Shown here: piece by piece, positions 8,530 through 17,400 of the stretch
How the letters are laid out: each line of letters begins with the position of its first letter
Position numbering within the stretch: the first letter of the stretch is position 1
Assembly (NCBI GenBank): GCA_937894795.1
Contig: CALCQV010000130.1
Span: 1 to 32,274 of the forward strand
Direction: 5' to 3'
DNA length: 32,274 nucleotides
Source of the DNA: an uncultured Bacteroidales bacterium
GTDB lineage: Bacteria > Bacteroidota > Bacteroidia > Bacteroidales > Lentimicrobiaceae
Made by a program: the position numbers and the translations under genes
Notes under the pieces: generated by a model
The model's database searches: none
Told to the model about the DNA's origin: nothing
Seen by the model: only the letters and a program-made list of their open reading frames with translations

Positions 8530-9141
8530 ATGATAATTCACAATGCGGAGTTTATAGCAAGCAGTACAGATTTTAAGAAATGTCCCAGGATTGATAAGCC
8601 CGAGTATGCTTTTATTGGTCGTTCCAATGTGGGAAAATCATCCTTAATTAATCAGCTGCTTAATAGAAAGAACCTTGCCCGGGTTTCATCAACTCCCGGA
8701 AAGACCCGGTTAATTAACCATTTTTTGGTTAATGATGAATGGTTACTGGTTGATCTTCCGGGTTATGGATATGCCAGGATCTCTAAAACTGAGCGGGAGA
8801 AGTGGGAGATCATGATACATCATTATCTATTAAAAAGACAGAATCTGCTTCATACTTTTATTCTTGTTGATAGCAGGATTGAGTTAAAAGATTCCGACAG
8901 GAATATGATCAATTGGTTTGGTGAGAATATGCTGCCATTCTCAATTGCGTTCACTAAGACAGACAAATTATCACCCAATCAATTAACCTCAAATATATCA
9001 GCCATCAGTATAAGTCTGCTTAAGTATTGGGAAGAACTTCCATCCGTGTATAAAACCTCATCATTGGATGGAACCGGCTGTGATAGTATTCTTGCTTCCA
9101 TAGAGGAGATGAATAAATTATGGACAACCAACAACATGTAA
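8530..9141 (+). CDS. engB: Ribosome-assembly GTPase EngB/YsxC
   Basis: Essential TRAFAC-class GTPase that assists large-subunit ribosome assembly. G1 loop GRSNVGKSS starts at about residue 30, the switch region reads SSTPGKTRLIN, G3 is DLPGYGYA at about 75-82, and G4 is TKTDKLS. The 203 residues match the family. It follows glsB by 5 bases and is the last plus-strand gene before a convergent minus-strand operon. Confidence 0.96.
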   Translation: MIIHNAEFIASSTDFKKCPRIDKPEYAFIGRSNVGKSSLINQLLNRKNLARVSSTPGKTRLINHFLVNDEWLLVDLPGYGYARISKTEREKWEIMIHHYLLKRQNLLHTFILVDSRIELKDSDRNMINWFGENMLPFSIAFTKTDKLSPNQLTSNISAISISLLKYWEELPSVYKTSSLDGTGCDSILASIEEMNKLWTTNNM

Positions 9142-9227
9142 ATTAAACAAGTTGTAATTGTCCATAATTTGTTGTTAAGGTACCGGAATTAAACTGTGAA
9201 AATCCGGTTGGTTAATTAGCAAACAAG

Positions 9228-9554
9228 TTACCTTATTTCTACCAGGAGTGTGTTTTTGGACACCATCTCACCTTCTTTTACATAAATCTTTTTTATTGTT
9301 CCATCCATTGAAGCAATAAGGTTATTTGCCATTTTCATTGCTTCCAGTTCCAGAAGGTGAGTTCCTTTTTTAACTTTCTGACCTTCTTTTACTGAAATTT
9401 TGAGAATAGTACCCGGTATAAAAGAGTATATATTTCCAATCTCAGCAGGGCTGAATGATTTCCTGGCTAAATACTTTTTTGTGAGCCTCGTCTTATATTT
9501 GACATTGTCAATAATGATACTCTTAATTTCCTGAGAGTCGTTTTTTTCTTCCAT
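9228..9554 (-). CDS. Biotin carboxyl carrier protein of an acyl-CoA carboxylase/decarboxylase
   Basis: Biotin-bearing swinging-arm subunit. The C-terminal lipoyl/biotinyl domain contains EAMKM with biotin lysine at residue 74, two hydrophobic hairpin halves (GTILKISVKEGQKV and GTIKKIYVKEGEMV) and ends LLVEIR. The 30-40 residue N-terminus is charged and unassigned. It lies 12 bases after the carboxyltransferase gene, so the two form a unit. It could serve propionyl-CoA carboxylase or a sodium-pumping methylmalonyl-CoA decarboxylase (MmdC-like). No biotin carboxylase or membrane decarboxylase subunit is adjacent to decide. Confidence 0.88.
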   Translation of the reverse strand: MEEKNDSQEIKSIIIDNVKYKTRLTKKYLARKSFSPAEIGNIYSFIPGTILKISVKEGQKVKKGTHLLELEAMKMANNLIASMDGTIKKIYVKEGEMVSKNTLLVEIR

Positions 9555-9566
9555 AATTAATTAAAA

Positions 9567-11114
9567 TTAAAATGGGGGTATTCCATGCTTCTTATTCGGC
9601 CTTACTTCAACTTTTTCAGAAGAAATCTCAAGAGCATGTATTAGCATGTTTCTTGTCTCTGTAGGTTCAATTACCGCATCAACATATCCATAAGCTGCAG
9701 CAACATAAGGATTAGCGAATTTCTCCTTATATTCTTTTATCTTCTGTTTGCGCATTTCTTCAGGATTCTCAGCATTCTTTATTTCATTTCTAAAAATAAT
9801 ATTTGCTGCGCCTTCGGGACCCATAACTGCTATTTCAGCAGTAGGCCATGCAAAAACAAAATCAGCTTTCAGGTGACTTGAGCACATAGCTATATAACCT
9901 CCACCATAAGCCTTGCGCAATATCACGGTCATCTTGGGCACAGTAGCTTCTGAATAAGCATAGAGAACCTTTGCACCATGGCGAATTACACCTGCATGTT
10001 CCTGGTCAACACCGGGGAGATAACCGGGCAGGTCAACCAAGGTAACCAGTGGAATATTAAATGAATCACAATACCTTATAAAACGTGCAGCTTTGTCAGA
10101 TGAATCTACATCAAGTACACCGGCAAGTACCAGTGGTTGGTTTGCTACAAAACCAACGGTATGTCCATTCAAACGGGCAAATCCAATAACAATATTTGCA
10201 GCAAAAAGGCTCTGGATCTCAAAAAACTCAGAATCATCCACCATAGCCCTTATAACGTCCTTTACGTCGTAAGGTTGACGAGGATTGGTCGGGAAAATAG
10301 TGTCAATATTGTAGCTTCTGGTTCTGGGTGGCTTTTTAGGAAAAGATTCTGCTTTCTTAATATTATTCCAAGGGATAAAGCTGCAGAGGGTTTTGATCTG
10401 CTCAAAGCACTCTTGTTCACTTTCAGCAAAAAAGTGAGCATTGCCGGTAATTTCAGCCTGTACACGAGCTCCGCCAAGTTCTTCCATGGAGATTTCCTCA
10501 CCCAATACCGTTTTTATAACCTCGGGACCAGTGATAAACATCTTGGAAATCTTATCAACTACAAAAACAAAATCAGTTAATGCAGGTGAGTAAACTGCAC
10601 CACCTGCACAAGGTCCGAGTATAACACTAATCTGTGGGATTACTCCTGAAGCCTGAGTATTACGATAAAAAATCTCACCGTAGCCGGCTAATGAATTTAC
10701 TCCTTCCTGAATACGTGCTCCTCCTGAATCATTGATTCCTATGATTGGCACTTTAAGCTTCATGGCATGGTCCATGATTTTGGTAATCTTCTTGGCATGC
10801 ATCCATCCTAAAGATCCTCCTGCAACAGTAAAGTCTTGGGCATAGATACAAACAGGGTAACCATTCAGTGTTCCGGTGCCTGTAATGACACCATCGCCCG
10901 GCAGGTACTTGTCTCCCATGTCAAAGTCCTTGCCAGCGTGTTCAACAAATAAATCATACTCATGAAATGACTTGGGATCAAGTAAAGCAATGATACGCTC
11001 ACGGGCGGTCATCTTTCCGGTAGCTTTTTGTTTTTCAATAGCTACCTGACCTCCACCCATCAACGCATCACGCATCCTCTTCTTGAGGTCAGACGTTTTT
11101 CTTGTTAAAGACAT
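9567..11114 (-). CDS. Carboxyltransferase subunit, propionyl-CoA carboxylase beta / methylmalonyl-CoA decarboxylase alpha type
   Basis: Crotonase-fold carboxyltransferase of 515 residues that moves CO2 between carboxybiotin and propionyl-CoA or methylmalonyl-CoA. Family hallmarks: TARERIIALLDP, QDFTVAGGSLG, INDSGGARIQEGV, LGPCAGGAVYSPALTDF, then in the second half VDLPGYLPGVDQEHAGVIRHGAK and KAYGGGYIAM, with the two glycine pairs that form the oxyanion holes. The end NKKHGIPPF is common to PccB/MmdA. In fermenting Bacteroidota this enzyme belongs to succinate-propionate metabolism. Direction of reaction cannot be decided here. Confidence 0.92.
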   Translation of the reverse strand: MSLTRKTSDLKKRMRDALMGGGQVAIEKQKATGKMTARERIIALLDPKSFHEYDLFVEHAGKDFDMGDKYLPGDGVITGTGTLNGYPVCIYAQDFTVAGGSLGWMHAKKITKIMDHAMKLKVPIIGINDSGGARIQEGVNSLAGYGEIFYRNTQASGVIPQISVILGPCAGGAVYSPALTDFVFVVDKISKMFITGPEVIKTVLGEEISMEELGGARVQAEITGNAHFFAESEQECFEQIKTLCSFIPWNNIKKAESFPKKPPRTRSYNIDTIFPTNPRQPYDVKDVIRAMVDDSEFFEIQSLFAANIVIGFARLNGHTVGFVANQPLVLAGVLDVDSSDKAARFIRYCDSFNIPLVTLVDLPGYLPGVDQEHAGVIRHGAKVLYAYSEATVPKMTVILRKAYGGGYIAMCSSHLKADFVFAWPTAEIAVMGPEGAANIIFRNEIKNAENPEEMRKQKIKEYKEKFANPYVAAAYGYVDAVIEPTETRNMLIHALEISSEKVEVRPNKKHGIPPF

Positions 11115-11172
11115 GTGTAAAATTTTAGATAATACTGTGTTCCCTTGTTACTGCACTTTTTGAAAAGGCACA

Positions 11173-11180
11173 CAAAGGTA
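11173..11180 (-). promoter_or_regulatory. Likely -7 element for the carboxyltransferase operon
   Basis: On the minus strand TACCTTTG matches TAnnTTTG exactly and sits 58 bases upstream of the carboxyltransferase start. No TTTG is present 21 bases further upstream; a TTTG lies only 10 bases away. Treat as tentative. Confidence 0.35.
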
Positions 11181-11285
11181 CTACTAAAATCAAAATTTAA
11201 AAGCGCTTTACCTTTGGCTGTTCTTTTAATCTTACCCAAAAAGCACCGCAACAAGCTGATATTATTCACATAGAGGCTTATTTTC

Positions 11286-11324
11286 AACTTAAGATTACCT
11301 GAAATTTTAAGGTAATCTTAAGTT
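11286..11324. promoter_or_regulatory. Perfect 14-15 bp inverted repeat, candidate operator
   Basis: AACTTAAGATTACC (11286-11299) is the exact reverse complement of GGTAATCTTAAGTT (11311-11324); a further T-A pair closes the 11-base gap. It lies between divergent genes, so it does not terminate either. Its right arm covers the position expected for the -33 element of the promoter at 11335-11342, which suggests binding of a dimeric regulator. Confidence 0.6.
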
Positions 11325-11334
11325 TAAAATGCCT

Positions 11335-11342
11335 TATTTTTG
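11335..11342 (+). promoter_or_regulatory. Promoter -7 element of the MmcQ/YjbR gene
   Basis: TATTTTTG is a perfect TAnnTTTG element 21 bases before the ATG at 11364. The -33 position lies within the right arm of the neighbouring inverted repeat and has no TTTG, which would suit control by a factor bound there. Confidence 0.5.
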
Positions 11343-11363
11343 TCTGGGAAAATATTAAGTAAA

Positions 11364-11687
11364 ATGAATATCGAGAGCCTGCGTGAATATTGCCTTAGCC
11401 TTAAAGATGTAACTGAGGGTTTCCCTTTTGATGGTACTACGCTGGTTTTTAAGGTGAAAGGGAAGATGTTCCTTTTAACAGATCTTGAAGGACCTCTTGC
11501 CATGAATGTAAAATGTGACCCGGAACTTGCAATCGAACTGCGTGAGCAATATAACTGCGTGAAACCGGGTTATCACATGAATAAAAAGTACTGGAATACT
11601 GTGGAAATTGATGGCTCAATTTCAGATCAAATACTTAAAGAATGGATTAACCATTCGTATTATCTTGTTGCGAAGATTCAGGCTTGA
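11364..11687 (+). CDS. MmcQ/YjbR family DNA-binding-like protein
   Basis: Small single-domain protein (107 residues from this ATG) of the MmcQ/YjbR family, whose fold resembles DNA-binding CyaY-like proteins; no reaction is established. Typical residues: LREYCLSLKDVTEGFPFD, a GKMFLLTDLEGP strand, LREQYNCVKPGYHMNKKYWNTV and IKEWI-like C-terminal helix. I start at MNIESL because the upstream extension begins with TTG and lies on the -7 promoter element. Its last 41 bases overlap the end of the convergent DUF6132 gene. Confidence 0.85.
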   Translation: MNIESLREYCLSLKDVTEGFPFDGTTLVFKVKGKMFLLTDLEGPLAMNVKCDPELAIELREQYNCVKPGYHMNKKYWNTVEIDGSISDQILKEWINHSYYLVAKIQA

Positions 11688-11886
11688 TCTTATAGAGATC
11701 AAAAAGGAGGTATCCTAGTAATCCACCCCAAAGTATGGTCATATAAGGATTAGAGGTTATTGCACACCCACCGCTGTTGCATCCTATAAAATGGTAATAT
11801 AGATATCCTCCAATAATACCGACTATGGTCCCAATTATATTCTTAATCGTATTCTTTGATTTTATTTTTTTTAAAAGGTCATTCAT
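11647..11886 (-). CDS. Small DUF6132 membrane protein
   Basis: A 79-residue protein with two predicted membrane helices (IIGTIVGIIGGYLYYHFIG and MTILWGGLLGYLLFDLY) joined by the conserved loop GCNSGGCAITSNPYM, which I associate with the DUF6132 family common in Bacteroidota and often near sulfur or rhodanese-like genes. The two cysteines of the loop may bind something, but function is unknown. Start taken at the ATG at 11886; the frame is open 14 codons further, but those residues look unrelated. It lies about 45 bases downstream of mutS2, probably co-transcribed. Confidence 0.75.
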   Translation of the reverse strand: MNDLLKKIKSKNTIKNIIGTIVGIIGGYLYYHFIGCNSGGCAITSNPYMTILWGGLLGYLLFDLYKIKPESSQQDNTNG

Positions 11887-11931
11887 TGTTCTGGATTTTA
11901 AGGCGAATAAACAAAATAATGCGTGCAAAGT

Positions 11932-14376
11932 TTAATGCAATTGTACAACGGTTATTCCATGACCTCCCCGTTCAATATTTTCATCATCAAACCTTATAAC
12001 TTCCATATGTTCATTCAAGTACTCGTGTACTATTTGTCTGAGTATTCCATTCCCTTTCCCGTGTAATATCCTGACTTCATTGATTCTTAGTAATACTGCC
12101 TGATCAATATACCGTGACAGTGCCTCTTTGGCTTCCTCCGGTCTTTTCCCTCTAAGATCAATTGACATCTTGAATTCAGCCATCTTGGCATTGAGGTCAT
12201 TGATTACTGAGCTGCTTTTCCAGTGATGCGGCCTGTCTGCCTCAAAAAGCCTGATCTCGGCAGGTGAAGCAAGGATTAATTTATCAATAGTGGTTCTGAT
12301 GTTGAAGGAACCGAATTGCACAAGCACATTTCTACCTTTTATATCCTCTACTTTTCCAATGCTTTCCTGATCCTGCATTTTGACATGCGAGCCCTTTCTT
12401 AATACAAATGAAGTGGCTGGTACAGATGCTTCCTTAGCTTCTTTATTGATAATTTCCGGTGTTAAAGTCGGGGTATTCTCATCAGTTCCTTTACTGATAA
12501 TGGTATCCAGTTCCTGGATAAGATCCTCACGAAGTTGTTTTGTTGCCTGTTTTTCAGCTTTATGTTCTTTAATCTCCCTGATGGTCTTCTCAATCATTTT
12601 GTTTGAATCATCAACCAATTGTTGGGCTCTGATTCTGGCATCTTTAATTACTGAATTTTTCTTGGTCTCGAGATCATTCAATAACTTTTGGTATCTGTTT
12701 ACCAGTTCTGCCAACGTATCATCTGCCACTTTTAGCTCCGCAGTTTTTTGCGCAATCAGCTTTTTATCAACTTCCAATTGGGCAAGTTGCTTTTCAAAAT
12801 CCAATTGGCTGTTGCCCACTTTTGAAGCTGCATTGTTCACTACATCCTCGGGAAAACCTATTTTCTGGGCTATTTCAAAAGCAAAGGAGCTGCCAGGTTT
12901 GCCAATGCTTAATTTAAACAAAGGTTTCATTGCCCTGGTATCATAAAGCATGGCGGCATTGAATAACCCTTCTTCGTTTCCTGCCAATAATTTCAGATTT
13001 GTATAATGTGTAGTTACCACTCCATAACAGTTGATGGCGTTTAGTTTTTGCAGACTGGCTTCAGCCATTGCTCCACCAAGCTGAGGTTCAGTCCCTGCAC
13101 CAAATTCGTCAATCAGGAAGAGTGTCCCGCTATCAGCATTCTGAAGGAAATATTTTATATGCAACAGGTGTGAACTATATGTACTTAAATCATTTTCAAG
13201 TGACTGCTCATCACCAATTTCGAGGTATAACTTTGAGAAAATTCCTGAAATGGAGTCCTCGCTCACCGGTATCAACAATCCACATTGCAACATATATTGT
13301 AACATGGCAACCGTCTTGAGGCACACTGATTTGCCACCGGCATTAGGACCGCTTATCACCATTATTCTATTCTCTCCGTTTAACCGGATATCCTGAGAAA
13401 CTATGGACTTACCTTGCTTCATCAGCGACTTATGCAATATTGGATGCATGGCATTTTTCCAATCAATGAGCGGATAATTCACCAACTCAGGTTTATTTGC
13501 ACTGATTTGAATTGCCAGAATGGCTTTTGCTCTTATAAAGTCAATTTCGCCCAGAAATCTGTAAAAATGGAAAAGGTCCTCAATATAATCTCTTACAAAG
13601 TCAGTAAAAGCAGTTAGTATATTTATAATCTCCTGTTTCTCTTCAACTCGTAAGTTCTGTATATCATTATTTATCTCGAATACTTCAGCTGGTTCCAGGA
13701 AAACGGTTTGACCTGTTGCGGAAGTATCGTGAACATATCCTTTAAGTTTCCTTTTGTTCCCTGCCGGAACAGGAATTACAAGCCGGCCATTTCTTACTGT
13801 CAACTCAGCTTCATCACTGATCAGGCTCTCTTTTCTTGCCTGTTCCAGTATATGATTGATTCGTTTGTCAATTGATGATGCTTTGCTTTTAATTTCTTTT
13901 CTTAAAACTGATAGCTTCTCACTGGCATTGTCCCTGATATCTCCTTTTTCATCTATTATATTACTGACCTTTGTAATAATCAGTTGGTCGGGAATGTTCC
14001 CGGGCAGCAAGTTCTTTAATTCCTTAAACCTATCTCCATCCAGGTCATCTATAAAGGCGATGATTGCAGTAATTGTTTCAAGCGACAACTTGAGTGAAAT
14101 TAAGGTTTCTGCCTCCAGATAGGTGCCTTTAACCTTGATTCTTACCAATTCAGAGGTAAGGTCATAATAATCCTGTTGGGGAAAACCCGATACAAACTGC
14201 AGAACCTGTTTCATCTCAAAAGTCTGGTTAAGCAATTTGTTCAGGTTGTTATAATCTGAGGTAAACGTTATTGAATCAACCAGTTCATGTGAATAATCAA
14301 CCAAACAGATCCGGTGCATGATACCACGGATTGAATCAAAACCCGACTTATCTTCAAAATTTGCAGGATAAATCAT
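11932..14376 (-). CDS. mutS2: Endonuclease MutS2
   Basis: MutS2 homologue of 814 residues; family members process recombination intermediates, and some split collided ribosomes. Order: N-terminal helical core, ATPase domain with Walker A GPNAGGKS at about 343-350 and Walker B FLIDEFGAGTEP, the signature GGAMAEA, a long coiled coil with K/E/Q-rich helices, then a C-terminal Smr domain (SIDLRGKRPEEA and ILHGKGNGILR). The Smr HGKGNG motif is intact, so nuclease activity is plausible. The mismatch-recognition domain of MutS is absent, as expected. 60 bases separate it from the upstream CHAT gene. Confidence 0.95.
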   Translation of the reverse strand: MIYPANFEDKSGFDSIRGIMHRICLVDYSHELVDSITFTSDYNNLNKLLNQTFEMKQVLQFVSGFPQQDYYDLTSELVRIKVKGTYLEAETLISLKLSLETITAIIAFIDDLDGDRFKELKNLLPGNIPDQLIITKVSNIIDEKGDIRDNASEKLSVLRKEIKSKASSIDKRINHILEQARKESLISDEAELTVRNGRLVIPVPAGNKRKLKGYVHDTSATGQTVFLEPAEVFEINNDIQNLRVEEKQEIINILTAFTDFVRDYIEDLFHFYRFLGEIDFIRAKAILAIQISANKPELVNYPLIDWKNAMHPILHKSLMKQGKSIVSQDIRLNGENRIMVISGPNAGGKSVCLKTVAMLQYMLQCGLLIPVSEDSISGIFSKLYLEIGDEQSLENDLSTYSSHLLHIKYFLQNADSGTLFLIDEFGAGTEPQLGGAMAEASLQKLNAINCYGVVTTHYTNLKLLAGNEEGLFNAAMLYDTRAMKPLFKLSIGKPGSSFAFEIAQKIGFPEDVVNNAASKVGNSQLDFEKQLAQLEVDKKLIAQKTAELKVADDTLAELVNRYQKLLNDLETKKNSVIKDARIRAQQLVDDSNKMIEKTIREIKEHKAEKQATKQLREDLIQELDTIISKGTDENTPTLTPEIINKEAKEASVPATSFVLRKGSHVKMQDQESIGKVEDIKGRNVLVQFGSFNIRTTIDKLILASPAEIRLFEADRPHHWKSSSVINDLNAKMAEFKMSIDLRGKRPEEAKEALSRYIDQAVLLRINEVRILHGKGNGILRQIVHEYLNEHMEVIRFDDENIERGGHGITVVQLH

Positions 14377-14436
14377 TTATTAATGCTTAAAATTAGATTA
14401 ATGAAAACAAGGATTCCAATTGAAATTCCACAAAAA

Positions 14437-17400
14437 TCAAGCCGTTGGCTTAATCTTTAAGGTTTTACTTTTTTTCTTTTTTCTCAGGAAATAGAAAGCT
14501 GCTGCCAGTATCACAATTCCAACTGATCCATAAAACGAATAGGTGAGTATAGCACTTCTGAATTTCATAGGACTATTATCGCCGATATTCACATAAGCAG
14601 CCCAATAAAATGGATGTGACCTCAGAGGATCACCTTCGGCCAATATATCAAGTTTAGCCTGACGCAGAGCTTCATCTTTTGATTTTCCATCTTCAAGGTA
14701 TTCATAAAATTTCTTTACAATTTCAGCACTCGACTCATCATCAACTGACCACATGGTCATTACAATTCCTGGTACACCTGCATAAATAAACCCTCTGGCA
14801 AGATTCATGATACCTTCACCCTTTAAAAGTTTACCTGATCCTGTATTGCAGGCACTTAATACTGCAAGTCCTGCATTCAGGTCCATGCTGAATAATTCAT
14901 AAGTATTAAGCATTCCATCTTCAACAGTATCCTGATTCTGATAAAATACCAGTTTTGAAAGCATGGGCTGGCTATTATTAACAAGGGTATGCATGGCAAG
15001 ATGAAGTACGTTATATTTCCCGACTTCCTCTTTAAAGCGAGCTTCAGTAGCTGATTTGCCTCTTATTTTCTTTGCGAACATGCTGTTCTTAATACCTTCA
15101 ATCTCTTTCTCAACTCCCGGAATAGGAAGGAGGAAGACCTTCTCGCCGTTCTCGTCCGTAAATGCTGTCTTGCCCGATTCTACCAGATTGTCATAGCTGG
15201 GAGCCATAACAAGGAAGTTCCTGGAAGCGTGTCGTTCCCTTTTTTGAAATCCTGAGTATTGCAATATGGCAGAGGTGCTGTAGCTTATTATCTTTTCGTG
15301 TATCAGGTAAGGTAGTTTGCGATAGTCCATTTTTCTGATATCAGGTATTTCAGTCAGTAACATATCGAATGAAATGAAGCCTATCTCTCCATCCGGTATG
15401 ATAATGAGCTTTTTCTCCTTAAAGGATCCGGTTATGGGTTTGATTAATGTTTTATAAAGTTGGAATGCAGCAGTTGAATACTTGATGTAATCCTCTTTTG
15501 TAGTACTAAACATGGAATTATTGCTGGTTGCCGATACTACATTTTGTATGCTTTTGTAAAATGAGGAATCTATAGGCTGAGTGAAGACTTCAAAGGCGTT
15601 CTTACTGATGGCAAACATGTAGAGTACAGAATCACTTAACATATATTCAATCAATAAGTTGTCTTTCTCAAGTGCATTTTGTATAGTATTTATACTGACT
15701 GATGGTTCAGTGTATTTTAATTTGTAATAGTCGGGATAGTTCTTTTCAAGAATAGCAGTTAAACTATCATACCTCACTGTGAATTCAAATACCCTTGACT
15801 CCCAGCTATTTATCATGTTGATATCCGGTGTAGCTTTCTGTTTTTCTTCATAAATAAAACTTCTGAAAGTGCTGATATTGAGTTTAAGTATCTTTTCCAG
15901 ATCCAGAATATTATCAGGTATTTTACCAAAATACTGAGCTTCAATATCATGCATTGAGTTAATCAGCACAGCCGATTTACTTTTATCTGAATATTGAAAT
16001 GCATCAGCCAAATGCTTTTTATCTTTTGTCACACGGAATAGTTGAGTGGCAACTTCCACGGTTTTTTGAAAAGTATATTTCGCCTGATCAGAAACCATAA
16101 GTTTACTCTCTTCATCCTGATAAGTTGATCGGAGATTATCAATAACTTTTACTGATAGCTTATATGTGTTCAGACTTTGTGTCAAATTTGTTTTGCCACC
16201 AAGAACAGCCAAAGCCTGCGCCTTGCCATTAAGGGCATTTACAAGATACATATCGGCTTCAATATCCTTTATATCAGGAGTTGAATAGATATCAATATTA
16301 TTAAAGTCTCGTACTATTGCAATAATGGCTTTCTGATAAAAATCAAGCGATTTCATTGTCTCATCCCGCATATAGTAATAATTGCCTATATGCGTATAGT
16401 TGTTGGAAACCTCCCTGCTCTTTGCGCCGTAATGTTTCTTACTGATTGATAAGGCATTGTTGAAATAATCAATTTCATTGTTTTTATCAGGGTCATAAAG
16501 CAGGAAGTATCCATATCTGGTATAAAGCAGTCCTGTTTCAGGATGGTCCGGCCCCAGATACTTTATGGCAAGCCGCAATGCATGCTGATAATATTCATCA
16601 GCCTTTACTTTCTCATTCATAGAATTATAAAGACTGGCCATATTCCCAAGTGTTTTTACAAGTGAAGGATTTTCTTTGTCCTGTGGCATACTTGCAATGT
16701 AATATCTGAGTGCATTGGCATAATCCTTTTTCTTCTCATAAACATAACCAATGTTCATGTTCAGCGAAAGAATTTGCGGATGGTTCTTTTCCAATGAAGT
16801 ATTGGCCAATGCAAGTGCTTTATTGAAAAATATCAGGGCTTTCTCATAATCGGCAAGGTGAACATAGGTTTGACCTTTATTTGAGTATACATATATGAAA
16901 TATGGATGTCCGGGTTCTGATTTTCGAACCAGGATTTCCTCAGCTTTATTGTAATAGTCAAGTGCTTCAGAATCCTTATTCAGCAGCGCTTTAAGCCTTC
17001 CAACATTAAGGTTGATCATTGAAAGTTCAGGGTCATCTGATTTAAGCAGTTTCTCATTGATCTTCAAAGCCCTTGTAAATGCTGCTTCAGCCTCTTCATA
17101 TTTCCCTTTTTGTGCATTTATAATCCCTATATTCAGCAAGAACATGGCAAGATCAGCATCTTCAGGATTCTTCCTTTTTAGTGCGATTTCATAAGCTTTG
17201 GTGTAATTGGTCAGGGCGTTATCATATTCACCTTTGTAGAAATACGAAATGCCTAATAGATTGTAGTTCAGTGAAAGGGAAGTATCCCTTTCGCCAAAAA
17301 GCTTTATTTTATATGAAAGGCTTGAGTTTAATACTGATATTGCACTGTCAAAGAGGCCTTTGTTGTTGAGAAGTAATCCCTTTTTATGCAACACATCAGC

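Noticed and set aside
9142..9227. Terminator between engB and the biotin carrier gene
   Set aside because: Only weak pairing (CCGGA with TCCGG around a 15-base loop) and no T tract; not strong enough to list.
10137..10580. 147-codon plus-strand open frame
   Set aside because: Antisense to the highly conserved carboxyltransferase gene, no recognisable motif.
11105..11287. 60-codon minus-strand frame upstream of the carboxyltransferase
   Set aside because: Covers the promoter region and overlaps the real gene's start; composition not protein-like.
12380..12946. 188-codon open frame on the plus strand
   Set aside because: Lies wholly antisense to mutS2, low-complexity hydrophobic/serine-rich translation typical of a shadow frame.
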